Assembly: GCA_902766735.1 (NCBI GenBank)
Contig: CACXEU010000018.1
Location: forward strand, 1 to 51,362
DNA length: 51,362 nucleotides
Direction of reading: 5' to 3'
Origin: an uncultured Lachnospiraceae bacterium
GTDB lineage: Bacteria > Bacillota > Clostridia > Lachnospirales > Lachnospiraceae
The first letter of the stretch is position 1. The number at the start of each line of letters is the position of its first letter. A program made the translations under genes and the position numbers. This document shows, one piece after another, positions 19,176 to 26,912 of the stretch. The notes beneath the pieces are model-generated. The model was not told the DNA's origin and made no database searches. It saw only the letters and a list, made by a program, of their open reading frames with translations.

Positions 19176-19257
19176 TGAAAAATCATCAAATCATGAATAC
19201 ACATTTCAAAAGTTGGAATAATGATAGTATATAGAAATTATTTTTGGGGTGTGAAAA

Positions 19258-19605
19258 ATGATGATTAAACGCGGGGATATTTATTATGCGGATTTAAGAC
19301 CGGTGGTTGGCTCGGAACAGGGAGGCATCAGACCAGTTTTGGTCATTCAGAATGACACGGGAAATCGTCATAGTCCGACGGTGATTGTTGCTGCAATTAC
19401 ATCAAAGATGACGAAGAGTAAATTACCTACGCATGTGAAGATTGATTCGAAGCGTTATAATATTGTAAAGGATTCCATCATCCTTTTAGAACAGCTTCGA
19501 ACCATTGATAAAACAAGACTGAAAGATAAGGTTTGTCACCTGGACGGGGAACTGTTAAAAACTGTTGAAAATGCTTTAGCAGTCAGCTTGGAACTGGATA
19601 CATAG
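19258..19605 (+). CDS. MazF/PemK-family endoribonuclease toxin (EndoA-like), no antitoxin seen
   Basis: This 115-residue protein has the MazF/PemK fold signature: [10 protein letters not shown] at the N-terminus, [16 protein letters not shown] containing the catalytic Arg, and [14 protein letters not shown] with the Thr of the second motif. Members cleave mRNA at short sites. In Bacillus the order is alr-ndoAI-ndoA. Here the 82 bp after alr hold no plausible antitoxin frame (only a 13-codon ORF), so either the antitoxin is elsewhere or control is different. Two adjacent ATG codons (19258, 19261) are possible starts after a GGGGTGTG site. Confidence 0.92.
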   Translation: MMIKRGDIYYADLRPVVGSEQGGIRPVLVIQNDTGNRHSPTVIVAAITSKMTKSKLPTHVKIDSKRYNIVKDSIILLEQLRTIDKTRLKDKVCHLDGELLKTVENALAVSLELDT

Positions 19606-19618
19606 TGTGTCGGTAAAG

Positions 19619-19647
19619 TTGACTTAAATTATATAAAATGTTAAACT
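19619..19647 (+). promoter_or_regulatory. Weak SigA promoter candidate for yebC
   Basis: TTGACT (19619-19624) and TAAACT (19642-19647) are spaced by 17 bp, about 60 bp before the yebC start. The -10 is a poor match. Confidence 0.35.
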
Positions 19648-19706
19648 TGCAAAGGAAATCCGTGCCTATGACGGATTGATTAAGAAACGAGAAGAGGAGT
19701 GCGAAG

Positions 19707-20435
19707 ATGTCAGGACATTCAAAATTTGCGAATATTAAACATAAGAAAGAAAAGAATGATGCTGCAAAAGGAAAAATGTTTACCATCATTGGTAAGGAAA
19801 TTGCAGTGGCAGTAAAGGAAGGCGGACCAGATCCGGCAAATAACAGCAAACTTCGTGATGTGATTGCAAAGGCAAAAGCTAATAACATGCCGAACGATAC
19901 CATCGAAAGAGGAATCAAGAAGGCCGCAGGTAATTCCAGTGCAGTAAACTTTGAATCAGCCAGATATGAAGGCTATGGTCCAAATGGTATTGCCATTATC
20001 GTGGATGCTTTAACAGATAATAAGAACAGAACAGCTGCAAACGTAAGAAACTGCTTTACAAAGGGTGGTGGAAACGTTGGAACACAGGGATGTGTGTCTT
20101 ATATGTTTGATGAAAAAGGACAGATTATCATTGATAAAGAAGAATGTGATATGGATTCCGATGAATTAATGATGATGTCTATTGATGCCGGAGCAGAAGA
20201 TTTTGTAGATGAAGAAGATAGCTACGAAGTGATTACAGCACCGGAAGATTTCAGTGCAGTTCGTGAGGTATTAGAACAGGCCGGAGTGAAGATGGCTCAG
20301 GCAGAAGTGACTATGATTCCTCAGAATTATGTGGAACTGACAGACGAAGAAGCAATTAAGAAGATGAACATTATTATTGATCGACTTGATGAAGATGAAG
20401 ATGTTCAGCAGGTTTATCACAATTGGGATGAGTAA
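19707..20435 (+). CDS. yebC: YebC/PmpR (TACO1) family protein
   Basis: The 242-residue protein has the family N-terminus [20 protein letters not shown] and the diagnostic [16 protein letters not shown] and [17 protein letters not shown] motifs. The family was described first as DNA-binding transcription regulators, and later members have been linked to translation at proline stretches, so a single function cannot be read from sequence. Length and three-domain pattern are normal. The gene has a GAAGAGGAG ribosome site and is followed 13 bp later by a HAD phosphatase gene. Confidence 0.95.
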   Translation: MSGHSKFANIKHKKEKNDAAKGKMFTIIGKEIAVAVKEGGPDPANNSKLRDVIAKAKANNMPNDTIERGIKKAAGNSSAVNFESARYEGYGPNGIAIIVDALTDNKNRTAANVRNCFTKGGGNVGTQGCVSYMFDEKGQIIIDKEECDMDSDELMMMSIDAGAEDFVDEEDSYEVITAPEDFSAVREVLEQAGVKMAQAEVTMIPQNYVELTDEEAIKKMNIIIDRLDEDEDVQQVYHNWDE

Positions 20436-20448
20436 TTAGGTAGATTGT

Positions 20449-21189
20449 ATGAATACAGTACTTTTCGATTTGGATGGCACATTGCTTCCGATGGATATGA
20501 AAGAGTTTACAGATACATATATGATGCTTTTGGAAAACAGACTGGTTTCTTCCGGTTATGACAATGCGAAAGACATTATTCAGGCGATTTGGGTAGGTGT
20601 AGAAGCTATGGTGGCGAACACCGGCCTGGTAACGAATGAGGAGTGTTTTTGGAGTGCTTTTGATAAGGCATTGGCAAAGGATGAAGAAAAACTGGATCGA
20701 AAGTATCGAAGAAAGTTGGAAAAAGAGATTAACCGTTTCTATCAGGAAGATTTTTTCATGACGCGTTATGTGACTCATCCGACAGACTTGGTCAATGATG
20801 TGGTGGATATTCTGAAACGGAAGGGGTATCAGTTAGTGGTTGCAACGAATCCGATTTTCCCGGCGGTTGCAACAGAAGCAAGATTATCTTGGACAGGATT
20901 GGAGCAAGATGATTTTTCTTTGATTACTACATTTGAAAATTCATGTTTCTCGAAACCAAATCTGGATTATTACCGCCATCTTTTAAAAACATTAGATAAG
21001 GATCCTGAAGATTGTCTGATGGTGGGAAATGATGTTCAGGAAGATATGTGTGCGAGACACTTAGGAATTGATGTATTCTTATTAGATGAATTTGTACTGA
21101 ATGAAAAAAATGAAGATGTTTTTGAATTAAAGAAAGGAAATTGGAGACTGTTTAAGGAATATGTCTCAGCATTACCGGACTTAAATTAA
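20449..21189 (+). CDS. HAD-superfamily hydrolase
   Basis: The 246-residue protein shows HAD motif I FDLDGTLLPMD, motif II region VVATNP, and motifs III/IV KPNLDYY and VGNDVQEDMCA. The alpha-helical cap between ~residues 15 and 100 indicates a small-molecule phosphatase of subfamily I. The substrate is unknown. It starts 13 bp after yebC and ends at a strong hairpin, so yebC and this gene probably form a two-gene unit. Confidence 0.88.
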   Translation: MNTVLFDLDGTLLPMDMKEFTDTYMMLLENRLVSSGYDNAKDIIQAIWVGVEAMVANTGLVTNEECFWSAFDKALAKDEEKLDRKYRRKLEKEINRFYQEDFFMTRYVTHPTDLVNDVVDILKRKGYQLVVATNPIFPAVATEARLSWTGLEQDDFSLITTFENSCFSKPNLDYYRHLLKTLDKDPEDCLMVGNDVQEDMCARHLGIDVFLLDEFVLNEKNEDVFELKKGNWRLFKEYVSALPDLN

Positions 21190-21219
21190 AAGAAGACGAA
21201 GATTCGTCTTCTTTTTTTA
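21188..21219 (+). terminator. Intrinsic terminator after the HAD hydrolase
   Basis: Complementary arms at 21188-21200 and 21203-21215 (AGAAGACGA with TCGTCTTCT at the core, tight central loop) are followed by a run of T. Confidence 0.85.
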
Positions 21220-21327
21220 TCCACGAATCGTGAAGTGAAAATGTGTGGATGTCCAAGGACTTGTATTGGTGAAAAAACTGGTATTATAAATATTGTCGAA
21301 ATTGAACATATCAATAAGTTCAGATTC

Positions 21328-21336
21328 TGCTATAAT
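21328..21336 (+). promoter_or_regulatory. Extended -10 promoter for the ECF S component gene
   Basis: TGCTATAAT gives a TGn-extended -10 about 40 bp before the start codon. No good -35 box is visible at 17 bp, as is common for extended -10 promoters. A TTGTCGAA (21293-21300), a perfect Spo0A-box core, lies 28 bp upstream. The rest of the 186-bp gap shows no riboswitch that I recognise. Confidence 0.5.
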
Positions 21337-21375
21337 GCATATCAGTTAATGGAATAGTACTTGGAGGAAATCATT

Positions 21376-21900
21376 ATGGAAGAAAGAACAAAGAAAATAA
21401 CAATTACAGCGGTTTTTGCCGCATTGATTTTTGTAGCAACAGTAGTGATACCGATTCCCATTCCCGCAACCGGTGGATATGTGAATTTGGGGGATGCAAT
21501 AATTTTACTTGCTGTTTGGAATCTTGGAGGTAAAAGAGCAGGAATCGCAGCGGCAGTTGGTGCAGGATTGGCAGATTTATTCCTGGCACCGATTTATGCA
21601 CCGGGAACTCTTGTGATTAAGTTCTTGATGGCAATTGCAGCTTACGGAGTTTATAAAACAATTTCTGCGTCAAACCTGCATAAAAGTATTTCGTGGATTG
21701 TAAGTGCCTTTGTATCAGAAGTAATCATGATTGTGGGATATTTAGTCTATGAAGGTATGATTTTGGGACTCGGCTATGGAGCTTTGGCAGGTGTATCCGG
21801 AAATGTATTACAGGGTGGAGTAAGCATTACCATTGCGTTTGTATTAATTCAGACTTTGGAAGCAACAAAAATCACAGAAAGATTGCTCAAGACGGTTTAA
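21376..21900 (+). CDS. ECF transporter S component (substrate-binding membrane subunit)
   Basis: The 174-residue protein is an integral membrane protein with five to six predicted helices (for example AVFAALIFVATVVIP, AAVGAGLADLFLA, FLMAIAAYGVY, VSEVIMIVGYLVY, ISIAFVLIQ-like C-terminal helix). The PATGGYVNLGDAIILL segment is characteristic of energy-coupling-factor S components, which capture a vitamin or similar cofactor and share an EcfAAT module encoded elsewhere. The substrate cannot be told from sequence; riboflavin, pantothenate and folate relatives are all possible. I used the ATG at 21376, preceded by GGAGG, rather than the TTG at 21361 that overlaps this site. Confidence 0.85.
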   Translation: MEERTKKITITAVFAALIFVATVVIPIPIPATGGYVNLGDAIILLAVWNLGGKRAGIAAAVGAGLADLFLAPIYAPGTLVIKFLMAIAAYGVYKTISASNLHKSISWIVSAFVSEVIMIVGYLVYEGMILGLGYGALAGVSGNVLQGGVSITIAFVLIQTLEATKITERLLKTV

Positions 21901-21969
21901 AGTGATAAAGTATATAGATGAAGTAAGTTTTAACAAAATCTATTGAAAGCACAAAAGGAGATACAAGAT

Positions 21970-22515
21970 ATGTTTGATGAGTTAAAAGTTCAGGCTGAAA
22001 ATGTAACAAGGGAACTTTGTGAAAAGGCAGGATTGAAAAAAGGAGATTTATTTGTTGTAGGATGTTCTTCCAGCGAAGTTTGTGGCGATAAGATTGGAAG
22101 TAACTCGAATTTGGATGCGGCAAAGGCTGTTTTTTCCGGAATTTATTCCGTGCTTCAGGAGAAGGGGATTTATCTTGCGGCACAGTGTTGCGAACACTTG
22201 AATAGAGCCATTATTGTGGAGAAAGAGGCGGTTCCTTTTGCGGAACCGGTTAATGTGGTACCTCAGCCGAAGGCAGGTGGATCTTTTGCAACTACAGCTT
22301 ATCATACATTTAAGAATCCTGTTGCTGTAGAAGAAATAAAGGCAGATGCGGGAATTGATATTGGCGGTACTTTAATTGGAATGCATTTAAAAAAAGTTGC
22401 TGTACCGGTTCGTTTGGAACATAACAAGATTGGAGAAGCGAATGTACTGTCTGCCAGAACACGTGCAAAATTTATTGGTGGATGCAGAGCTGTTTATGAT
22501 GAAACATTAGAATAA
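21970..22515 (+). CDS. TIGR01440/YwlG family protein
   Basis: The 181-residue protein matches the conserved Firmicute YwlG family (DUF436), whose function is not established. Recognisable stretches are VVGCSSSEVCGDKIGS, AQCCEHLNRAIIVE and DAGIDIGGTLIGMHLK. It is a soluble alpha/beta protein with no signal peptide. I chose the ATG at 21970 because AAAGGAG precedes it; an in-frame TTG at 21943 would add nine residues. It lies 69 bp after the ECF gene and ends at a terminator. Confidence 0.88.
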   Translation: MFDELKVQAENVTRELCEKAGLKKGDLFVVGCSSSEVCGDKIGSNSNLDAAKAVFSGIYSVLQEKGIYLAAQCCEHLNRAIIVEKEAVPFAEPVNVVPQPKAGGSFATTAYHTFKNPVAVEEIKADAGIDIGGTLIGMHLKKVAVPVRLEHNKIGEANVLSARTRAKFIGGCRAVYDETLE

Positions 22516-22521
22516 GCAAAT

Positions 22522-22546
22522 AAAAAAAGCCTTAACGGCTTTTTTT
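22522..22546. terminator. Bidirectional intrinsic terminator
   Basis: A7-GCC (22522-22531) pairs with GGC-T7 (22537-22546) around a 5-base loop. It serves the YwlG-like gene (+) and the membrane-protein gene (-), whose stop codon overlaps its edge. Confidence 0.85.
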
Positions 22547-23096
22547 ATTGTTTAGAATTCGTTTCTGATTCATATAATTTCTGATAGATGGTTTCTGATA
22601 AATCATCAATCAGTGGTTCGTCTGCAGTTTCGAAGGCGTGCATCAAAGAGTCCTTGATTCGGTCCTGACGGGAAAAATAAAGAATTTCTTCCGGCTCTGA
22701 ACAATCAAGCCCCTCATCCAGTGTTTCTTTATGAATGTTCGCATCCGCCCAGGTTAAAATTTCCTCAATCAGCTGGTCTTCTGCATCTGCATCCACTTTT
22801 AACTGTTTCGCACGAAGGAAGGAAATGATTCCTCCAATGATGAAACCGATAAAAATCAAGCCCATGACTAAATCAAAAAGCCATCCGGTAGATTCGTTGA
22901 TTGGAATTGGAATTAGCTTTAGGTAGACCAATGCTAAAAAAATAAGTCCTGCAATTCCCACGAAAAGCATAGTGGTGGCAGAAGACATGACATCTTCATA
23001 CTTCACTGACAATTTTGTGTAAGCAGTGCTTTTTTCCTCTGTTAAGACTGCTAAGTCAAGGGAATCTTTTGTTTCATGTTGTAATTGTTCGTCCAT
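22545..23096 (-). CDS. Uncharacterised membrane protein (183 aa, two TM helices)
   Basis: I do not recognise a named family. The N-terminal ~45 residues are acidic and soluble, followed by two transmembrane helices (TMLFVGIAGLIFLALVYL and LVMGLIFIGFIIGGIISFL, ~residues 43-95) joined by a short loop. A soluble acidic C-terminal half (~96-183) follows, rich in Glu and Asp. No catalytic motif is visible. It is a single-gene unit with an AGGAGA site, divergent from rlmH. The pattern resembles small inner-membrane scaffolds, but no function can be assigned. Confidence 0.75.
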   Translation of the reverse strand: MDEQLQHETKDSLDLAVLTEEKSTAYTKLSVKYEDVMSSATTMLFVGIAGLIFLALVYLKLIPIPINESTGWLFDLVMGLIFIGFIIGGIISFLRAKQLKVDADAEDQLIEEILTWADANIHKETLDEGLDCSEPEEILYFSRQDRIKDSLMHAFETADEPLIDDLSETIYQKLYESETNSKQ

Positions 23097-23179
23097 AGAA
23101 TCTCCTATCTGCTGTTTTCACAGCTAAGTTTTCATAGAAACATTATATAACATTTTTACTGTTCTCACAAGGAAGGATA

Positions 23180-23188
23180 TGGTATAAT
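23180..23188 (+). promoter_or_regulatory. Extended -10 promoter for rlmH
   Basis: TGGTATAAT, a TGn-extended consensus -10, lies 39 bp before the GTG start. Confidence 0.55.
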
Positions 23189-23226
23189 ACGCAGAAGTAA
23201 AGCGGTGAAAAAAGGAGTAGAAGAAA

Positions 23227-23706
23227 GTGAAAATAACAGTAATTGCTGTAGGGAAAATTAAAGAAAAATTTTATCGGGATGCCATAGACGAATATTCCAA
23301 GAGATTATCGGCATATTGTAAGCTGGAAATTGTTCAGGTAGCAGACGAGAAAACACAAGAAAACAGCACAGAAACGGAAATGAATCTCATTAAGGAGAAG
23401 GAAGCAGAACGAATCTTAAAAAATATTCCGGATAGCAGTTATGTGATTTCCCTGGAAATTCTTGGGAAAAATCTTGATTCTGTAGAATTGTCTGATAAAA
23501 TCAATCAGCTAGGCATTCACGGTACCAGCCATATTGTGTTTGTTATTGGTGGGTCTTTGGGATTACATGAATCTGTTTCTAAGCGGGCGGATTACTCTTT
23601 GAGTTTTTCAAAGATGACTTTCCCTCATCAATTAATGAGAGTGATTCTATTGGAACAGATTTATCGGAGTTATCGGATTATTCATAAAGAGCCTTATCAC
23701 AAATAA
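23227..23706 (+). CDS. rlmH: 23S rRNA pseudouridine-1915 N3-methyltransferase RlmH
   Basis: The 159-residue SPOUT enzyme methylates pseudouridine 1915 in helix 69 of 23S rRNA, using S-adenosylmethionine. Its length is exactly typical. The C-terminal knot shows VIGGSLGLHESV and SFSKMTFPHQLMRVILLEQIYR-type residues, ending in HKEPYHK as the family does. The start codon is GTG, preceded by a GGAG site. It stands alone, between an extended -10 promoter and a large hairpin. Confidence 0.97.
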   Translation: MKITVIAVGKIKEKFYRDAIDEYSKRLSAYCKLEIVQVADEKTQENSTETEMNLIKEKEAERILKNIPDSSYVISLEILGKNLDSVELSDKINQLGIHGTSHIVFVIGGSLGLHESVSKRADYSLSFSKMTFPHQLMRVILLEQIYRSYRIIHKEPYHK

Positions 23707-23730
23707 CTGTTCTCTGAACAAAGGAAATAG

Positions 23731-23826
23731 AAAACGACCTGAAGTCATAATGATATGTACCCTCCTTACTGAACTTTACATTGTCCAGTAAAGAGGGTAC
23801 ATATCATAAAAGACTCAGGTCGTTTT
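23731..23826. repeat. 96-bp two-tier inverted repeat between convergent genes
   Basis: The outer arms (23731-23742 and 23815-23826) are a perfect 12-bp match, the middle arms (23751-23764 and 23793-23806) a perfect 14-bp match, and a 4-bp inner match (23768-23771, 23786-23789) closes a 14-base loop. Short unpaired or imperfect stretches separate the tiers. It ends in TTTT on the + strand and in TTTT on the reverse strand, so it could terminate rlmH and the convergent deacetylase gene. It is much larger than the other terminators here and could also be a small mobile palindrome. Confidence 0.8.
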
Positions 23827-23827
23827 A

Positions 23828-24871
23828 TTATTTGCTTTTCAAGTTTGGACCGTAATATACTTTTCCTGTTTCCAAAGGACGTTTTTTTAATTGATACAGT
23901 TCACTGACTGTAACAAATTCATAGCCTTCTCCAATTAAATCCGGTAACGCTTTTAAAAATCCATCCACACTTTTTTCGTGAATGTCATGCATTAAGATGA
24001 TTTCCCCTTCGGCAGCATGTCTCTTTAAATACCTGTATAAATAGTTAGTATCCTGATACTCCCAATCTTCAGTATCCACAGACCATAAAATAATCGGAGT
24101 AGAACTTTGAGAACAAAGAGCTTCTTTGATCACACCGTATGGTGGACGCAGAAGTGTCGGATAAGAACCGATTGTTGAATAAATCAATGCAGCGTTGGAT
24201 GTAATTTCCTGTTTGATTTTTTTCTTTTTTGCATCTTTTAAATTTTTATGGTTATAGGTATGACTGCCGATTTCCATATGAGCCTGATATTCTTTCTTGA
24301 GCTGTTCCGGATAATTCTCTAAATTATATCCAAGAATGAAAAAAGTGGCACGGCTGTTATATTTTACCAGACCATCAACCAGCTTATCAGTATAAGGACC
24401 TGGTCCGTCATCAAATGTAATTGCCAAATATTTTGTTCTTTTTACCGTGACACTACAATGGGCAGCAATTTCTCCACTTTCCGACTCTAAGGTAATCACC
24501 GCATCTCCATTTGCAACACCGGTAACAACACCATCCTGTGATACCGTAGCAACAGATTCGTTGGAACTACTGTAAGAGTAGGCTTCTTTTTGAAATGGAT
24601 TTTTGGTATCGTAAGCAATCTCTGCATAAATTTTTCGTTGATCGTTTGGGTTTAAATAAAGAATCGTTCGGTCAAGAGTGATACTTAGTACTGGGTTGAA
24701 GTTCGGTTTCGAAACGGTGGTTTCTTCAACCGTTACCACTTTCTTTTTTTTCACGATTGGCTTCGGAGATGACTGGTTAATTAAGAGGTCATCCATGAAA
24801 ACCTGTATCAATAATAGCATTACAAAAGTCGAACCTATTAAAAAATACAAATGTCTTTTTTTTCTATTCAT
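23828..24871 (-). CDS. Membrane-anchored polysaccharide deacetylase (NodB domain) with an Ig-like domain
   Basis: The 347-residue protein has an N-terminal anchor (LYFLIGSTFVMLLLIQV), a linker, a Big_2-like Ig domain (~70-145, ending VTVKR) and a C-terminal NodB deacetylase domain. All five NodB motifs are visible: TFDDGP, SHTYNH, RPPYG, DTEDW and LMHD. These supply the metal-binding Asp-His-His and the catalytic Asp and His. The likely role is removing acetyl groups from peptidoglycan GlcNAc or MurNAc or from an exopolysaccharide. I used the inner ATG (MNRKKRH), as the upstream in-frame ATG lacks a ribosome site. It is divergent from spoIIIAA, and a role in the spore cortex is possible but unproven. 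Confidence 0.9.
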   Translation of the reverse strand: MNRKKRHLYFLIGSTFVMLLLIQVFMDDLLINQSSPKPIVKKKKVVTVEETTVSKPNFNPVLSITLDRTILYLNPNDQRKIYAEIAYDTKNPFQKEAYSYSSSNESVATVSQDGVVTGVANGDAVITLESESGEIAAHCSVTVKRTKYLAITFDDGPGPYTDKLVDGLVKYNSRATFFILGYNLENYPEQLKKEYQAHMEIGSHTYNHKNLKDAKKKKIKQEITSNAALIYSTIGSYPTLLRPPYGVIKEALCSQSSTPIILWSVDTEDWEYQDTNYLYRYLKRHAAEGEIILMHDIHEKSVDGFLKALPDLIGEGYEFVTVSELYQLKKRPLETGKVYYGPNLKSK

Positions 24872-24931
24872 AATGTATATGCTTTCCTTTCTACATAGAA
24901 GTTTACAACGATACATTTAAAAAGTAAACAA

Positions 24932-24959
24932 GAATATTTTGATATTTATATCATATATT
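24932..24959 (+). promoter_or_regulatory. Candidate sigma-E promoter of the spoIIIA operon
   Basis: GAATATT (24932-24938) matches the sigma-E -35 consensus and CATATATT (24952-24959) the -10 consensus, with 13 bp between them (14-15 is usual). spoIIIA is sigma-E dependent in Bacillus. The leader would be only about 12 nt, with the ribosome site near its 5' end, so the match needs caution. Confidence 0.45.
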
Positions 24960-24977
24960 TTTTTTAGGAGAGATAGA

Positions 24978-25874
24978 ATGGAAAACTTAAAAAAATATAT
25001 TACCGATGAATTGGAAGAGATAGTTCAAGCATACTGGGAGGACCTGGTGGAGATTAGATTACGGATTCACCAACCCCTGGTTTTAGAAAGGGTGACTGGA
25101 GAAAATGTTTTTCCGGAGATTCCAATCACGGAAAAAATTCTCAAGGAAATTTTAAACAAAGTCACCAATTATTCTTTATATGCATATGAACGAGAAATTA
25201 AAGAAGGATACATTACCGTGGAGGGGGGACATCGTATTGGACTGGCAGGGGAAGGAACGGTGAAAGAGGGATGTCTATGTGGCATAAGAAATATCCGGTT
25301 TATGAACATCCGAATTTGCAGACAATTTGAAAATTATGGAACTGAACTATTGGAAAAAATATCCATGGAAAATCAAATCAGAAACACCTTGATTATATCT
25401 GCTCCGGGTATGGGAAAAACAACATTACTTCGTAATTTAATCCAGAGATGTAGCAATGAGATTATAGGGACAAGCATAGTAGTTATTGATGAAAGAAATG
25501 AAATTTCCGGCGCTTACCATGGAATTCCGCAAATTCCTTTAGGGATTCGAACAGATGTCATGTCCGGAATGGACAAGGTTGATGGGATTATTCGAGCCAT
25601 CAGGAGTATGGGACCGAAGGTAATTGCTGTGGATGAGTTAGGAGAAAAAGAGGATATGGAAGCTATACAATGGGCAATGAACAGTGGAGCCATAGTGTTT
25701 GCCACTATTCATGGAACAAATCTGAAATGGATTCAGAAAAAAATGGGGGAACGACTATTTCGGAGGTTTGCGTTAAAAATATTAATTTTGGAAAGGGGGA
25801 AATATCAGTGCTTTTGCGAGGAATTGGAGCGTTGCTCGTCTCATTCAGTGGAGGAACATATGGATTTAAATTAA
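24978..25874 (+). CDS. spoIIIAA: Stage III sporulation protein AA, secretion-type ATPase
   Basis: This 298-residue ATPase is thought to energise the SpoIIIA-SpoIIQ channel between mother cell and engulfed forespore. It shows Walker A APGMGKTTLL (~residues 143-152), Walker B VVIDERNE and a GVP-type hexamer region. It resembles type II/IV secretion ATPases. The start at 24978 is set by TTAGGAGAG; the upstream in-frame ATG lacks such a site. It is the first gene of the eight-gene operon and overlaps spoIIIAB by 67 bp. Confidence 0.96.
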   Translation: MENLKKYITDELEEIVQAYWEDLVEIRLRIHQPLVLERVTGENVFPEIPITEKILKEILNKVTNYSLYAYEREIKEGYITVEGGHRIGLAGEGTVKEGCLCGIRNIRFMNIRICRQFENYGTELLEKISMENQIRNTLIISAPGMGKTTLLRNLIQRCSNEIIGTSIVVIDERNEISGAYHGIPQIPLGIRTDVMSGMDKVDGIIRAIRSMGPKVIAVDELGEKEDMEAIQWAMNSGAIVFATIHGTNLKWIQKKMGERLFRRFALKILILERGKYQCFCEELERCSSHSVEEHMDLN

Positions 25875-26317
25875 AGAATAATTATCAAAAGAGAATTCTA
25901 TATGTGGAGCAATTTTTGTTGCATCTGGAAGAATTGAAAGGAAATGTCGCTTATAACAATGAGGAAATACAAGAAATCTTAGACAATCTTTCTTGTGATT
26001 TATATTATGGAATGTTTTTTCAGAACATCATGAAAAAAATGAAGGAAGGACAAGCTTTGAAAGATGCATGGACAATCTCTGTGGAGGAAGTTTTGGAACA
26101 TACAGCTCTTACGAATAAGGAATTGAAAATTATTAAGGAACTGGGTCTGCAATTAGGAGAACATCATCGGGAGACACAAATCCGGCAAATTGAATTTTTT
26201 CAAAACAAGTTAACGTTATTGCATTTGGAATTGAAAAAAGAAGAAAAAGAAAAATGTAAACTGTACACGTCCTTAGGAATCCTGGGAGGTGTGATGGTTA
26301 GTATTATTTTAGTCTAA
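25808..26317 (+). CDS. spoIIIAB: Stage III sporulation protein AB
   Basis: The 169-residue membrane protein resembles GspF-type secretion platform proteins and probably partners SpoIIIAA. It has an N-terminal hydrophobic segment (LLRGIGALLVSFSGG) and a C-terminal one (LGILGGVMVSIIL), with a helical middle. I set the start at GTG 25808, where GGGGG lies eight bases before and the family N-terminus begins, rather than at the far upstream in-frame ATG. It therefore overlaps spoIIIAA by 67 bp. Confidence 0.92.
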   Translation: MLLRGIGALLVSFSGGTYGFKLKNNYQKRILYVEQFLLHLEELKGNVAYNNEEIQEILDNLSCDLYYGMFFQNIMKKMKEGQALKDAWTISVEEVLEHTALTNKELKIIKELGLQLGEHHRETQIRQIEFFQNKLTLLHLELKKEEKEKCKLYTSLGILGGVMVSIILV

Positions 26318-26326
26318 TGGAGAAAT

Positions 26327-26521
26327 ATGGAAATTAGTTTGATTTTTAAAATTGCGGCAGTCGGAATGATTGTTTCCGTTGTGGGACAGATTTTAAAGCA
26401 CAGTGGCAGGGAAGAACAGGCATTTTTAACTAGTCTGGCAGGTTTGATTCTGGTTCTGATGTGGATTGTTCCATACATTTATGATTTGTTTTCCACCATT
26501 AAAAAATTATTTGCGTTGTAA
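26327..26521 (+). CDS. spoIIIAC: Stage III sporulation protein AC
   Basis: This 64-residue protein has two transmembrane helices (FKIAAVGMIVSVVGQIL and FLTSLAGLILVLMWIVPYI), the usual size and layout of SpoIIIAC. It is a small membrane part of the mother-cell side of the feeding channel. The highly conserved GREEQA turn lies between the helices. It starts 9 bp after spoIIIAB with GGAG before the ATG. Confidence 0.95.
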   Translation: MEISLIFKIAAVGMIVSVVGQILKHSGREEQAFLTSLAGLILVLMWIVPYIYDLFSTIKKLFAL

Positions 26522-26531
26522 GGGGAAAAAT

Positions 26532-26912
26532 ATGTTAATCATTGGAATTCTAGGGATTGTAACATCTCTTTTAGCAGTGCAGATAAAAGCAATCAAAGCA
26601 GAATATGCTATCTATGTGTCGTTATGTGGATGTATGATTATTTTCTTTTATTCGCTAAAAGGAATCGATGCAATTATGGAACTGTTGAATCGAATGAGTG
26701 AAATGGGAAATGTGGAACAGGAGTATTTTAAAACATTGATGAAAATTACAGGGATTGCTTTTGTGGCAGAGATTGCTTCGGACATTTCTAAAGATTGTGG
26801 ATTTCAGACATTGGCAAAACAGGTTCAGGTTTTTGGGAAAATATCAATTTTGGTAATGAGCCTTCCGGTTTTTTCCGGAATTGTGGAACTGATAGGGGAA
26901 TTGTTGAAATGA
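26532..26912 (+). CDS. spoIIIAD: Stage III sporulation protein AD
   Basis: The 126-residue protein has about four hydrophobic helices, starting MLIIGILGIVTSLLAV, with the conserved IAFVAEIASDISKDCGFQ segment. It is homologous to SpoIIIAC in its second half. I used the ATG at 26532 (AGGGGAA site) rather than an upstream ATG that lies inside spoIIIAC. It ends in an ATGA overlap with spoIIIAE, so the two are probably translationally coupled. Confidence 0.95.
   Translation: MLIIGILGIVTSLLAVQIKAIKAEYAIYVSLCGCMIIFFYSLKGIDAIMELLNRMSEMGNVEQEYFKTLMKITGIAFVAEIASDISKDCGFQTLAKQVQVFGKISILVMSLPVFSGIVELIGELLK

Noticed and set aside
20374..20778. 134-codon reverse-strand ORF
   Set aside because: It overlaps the yebC and HAD genes in opposite frames and has no support.
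21220..21375. Riboswitch before the ECF S component
   Set aside because: The likely transcript starts only about 33 nt before the gene, so no room for a known riboswitch; the ATCCAC/GTGGAT pairing is weak.
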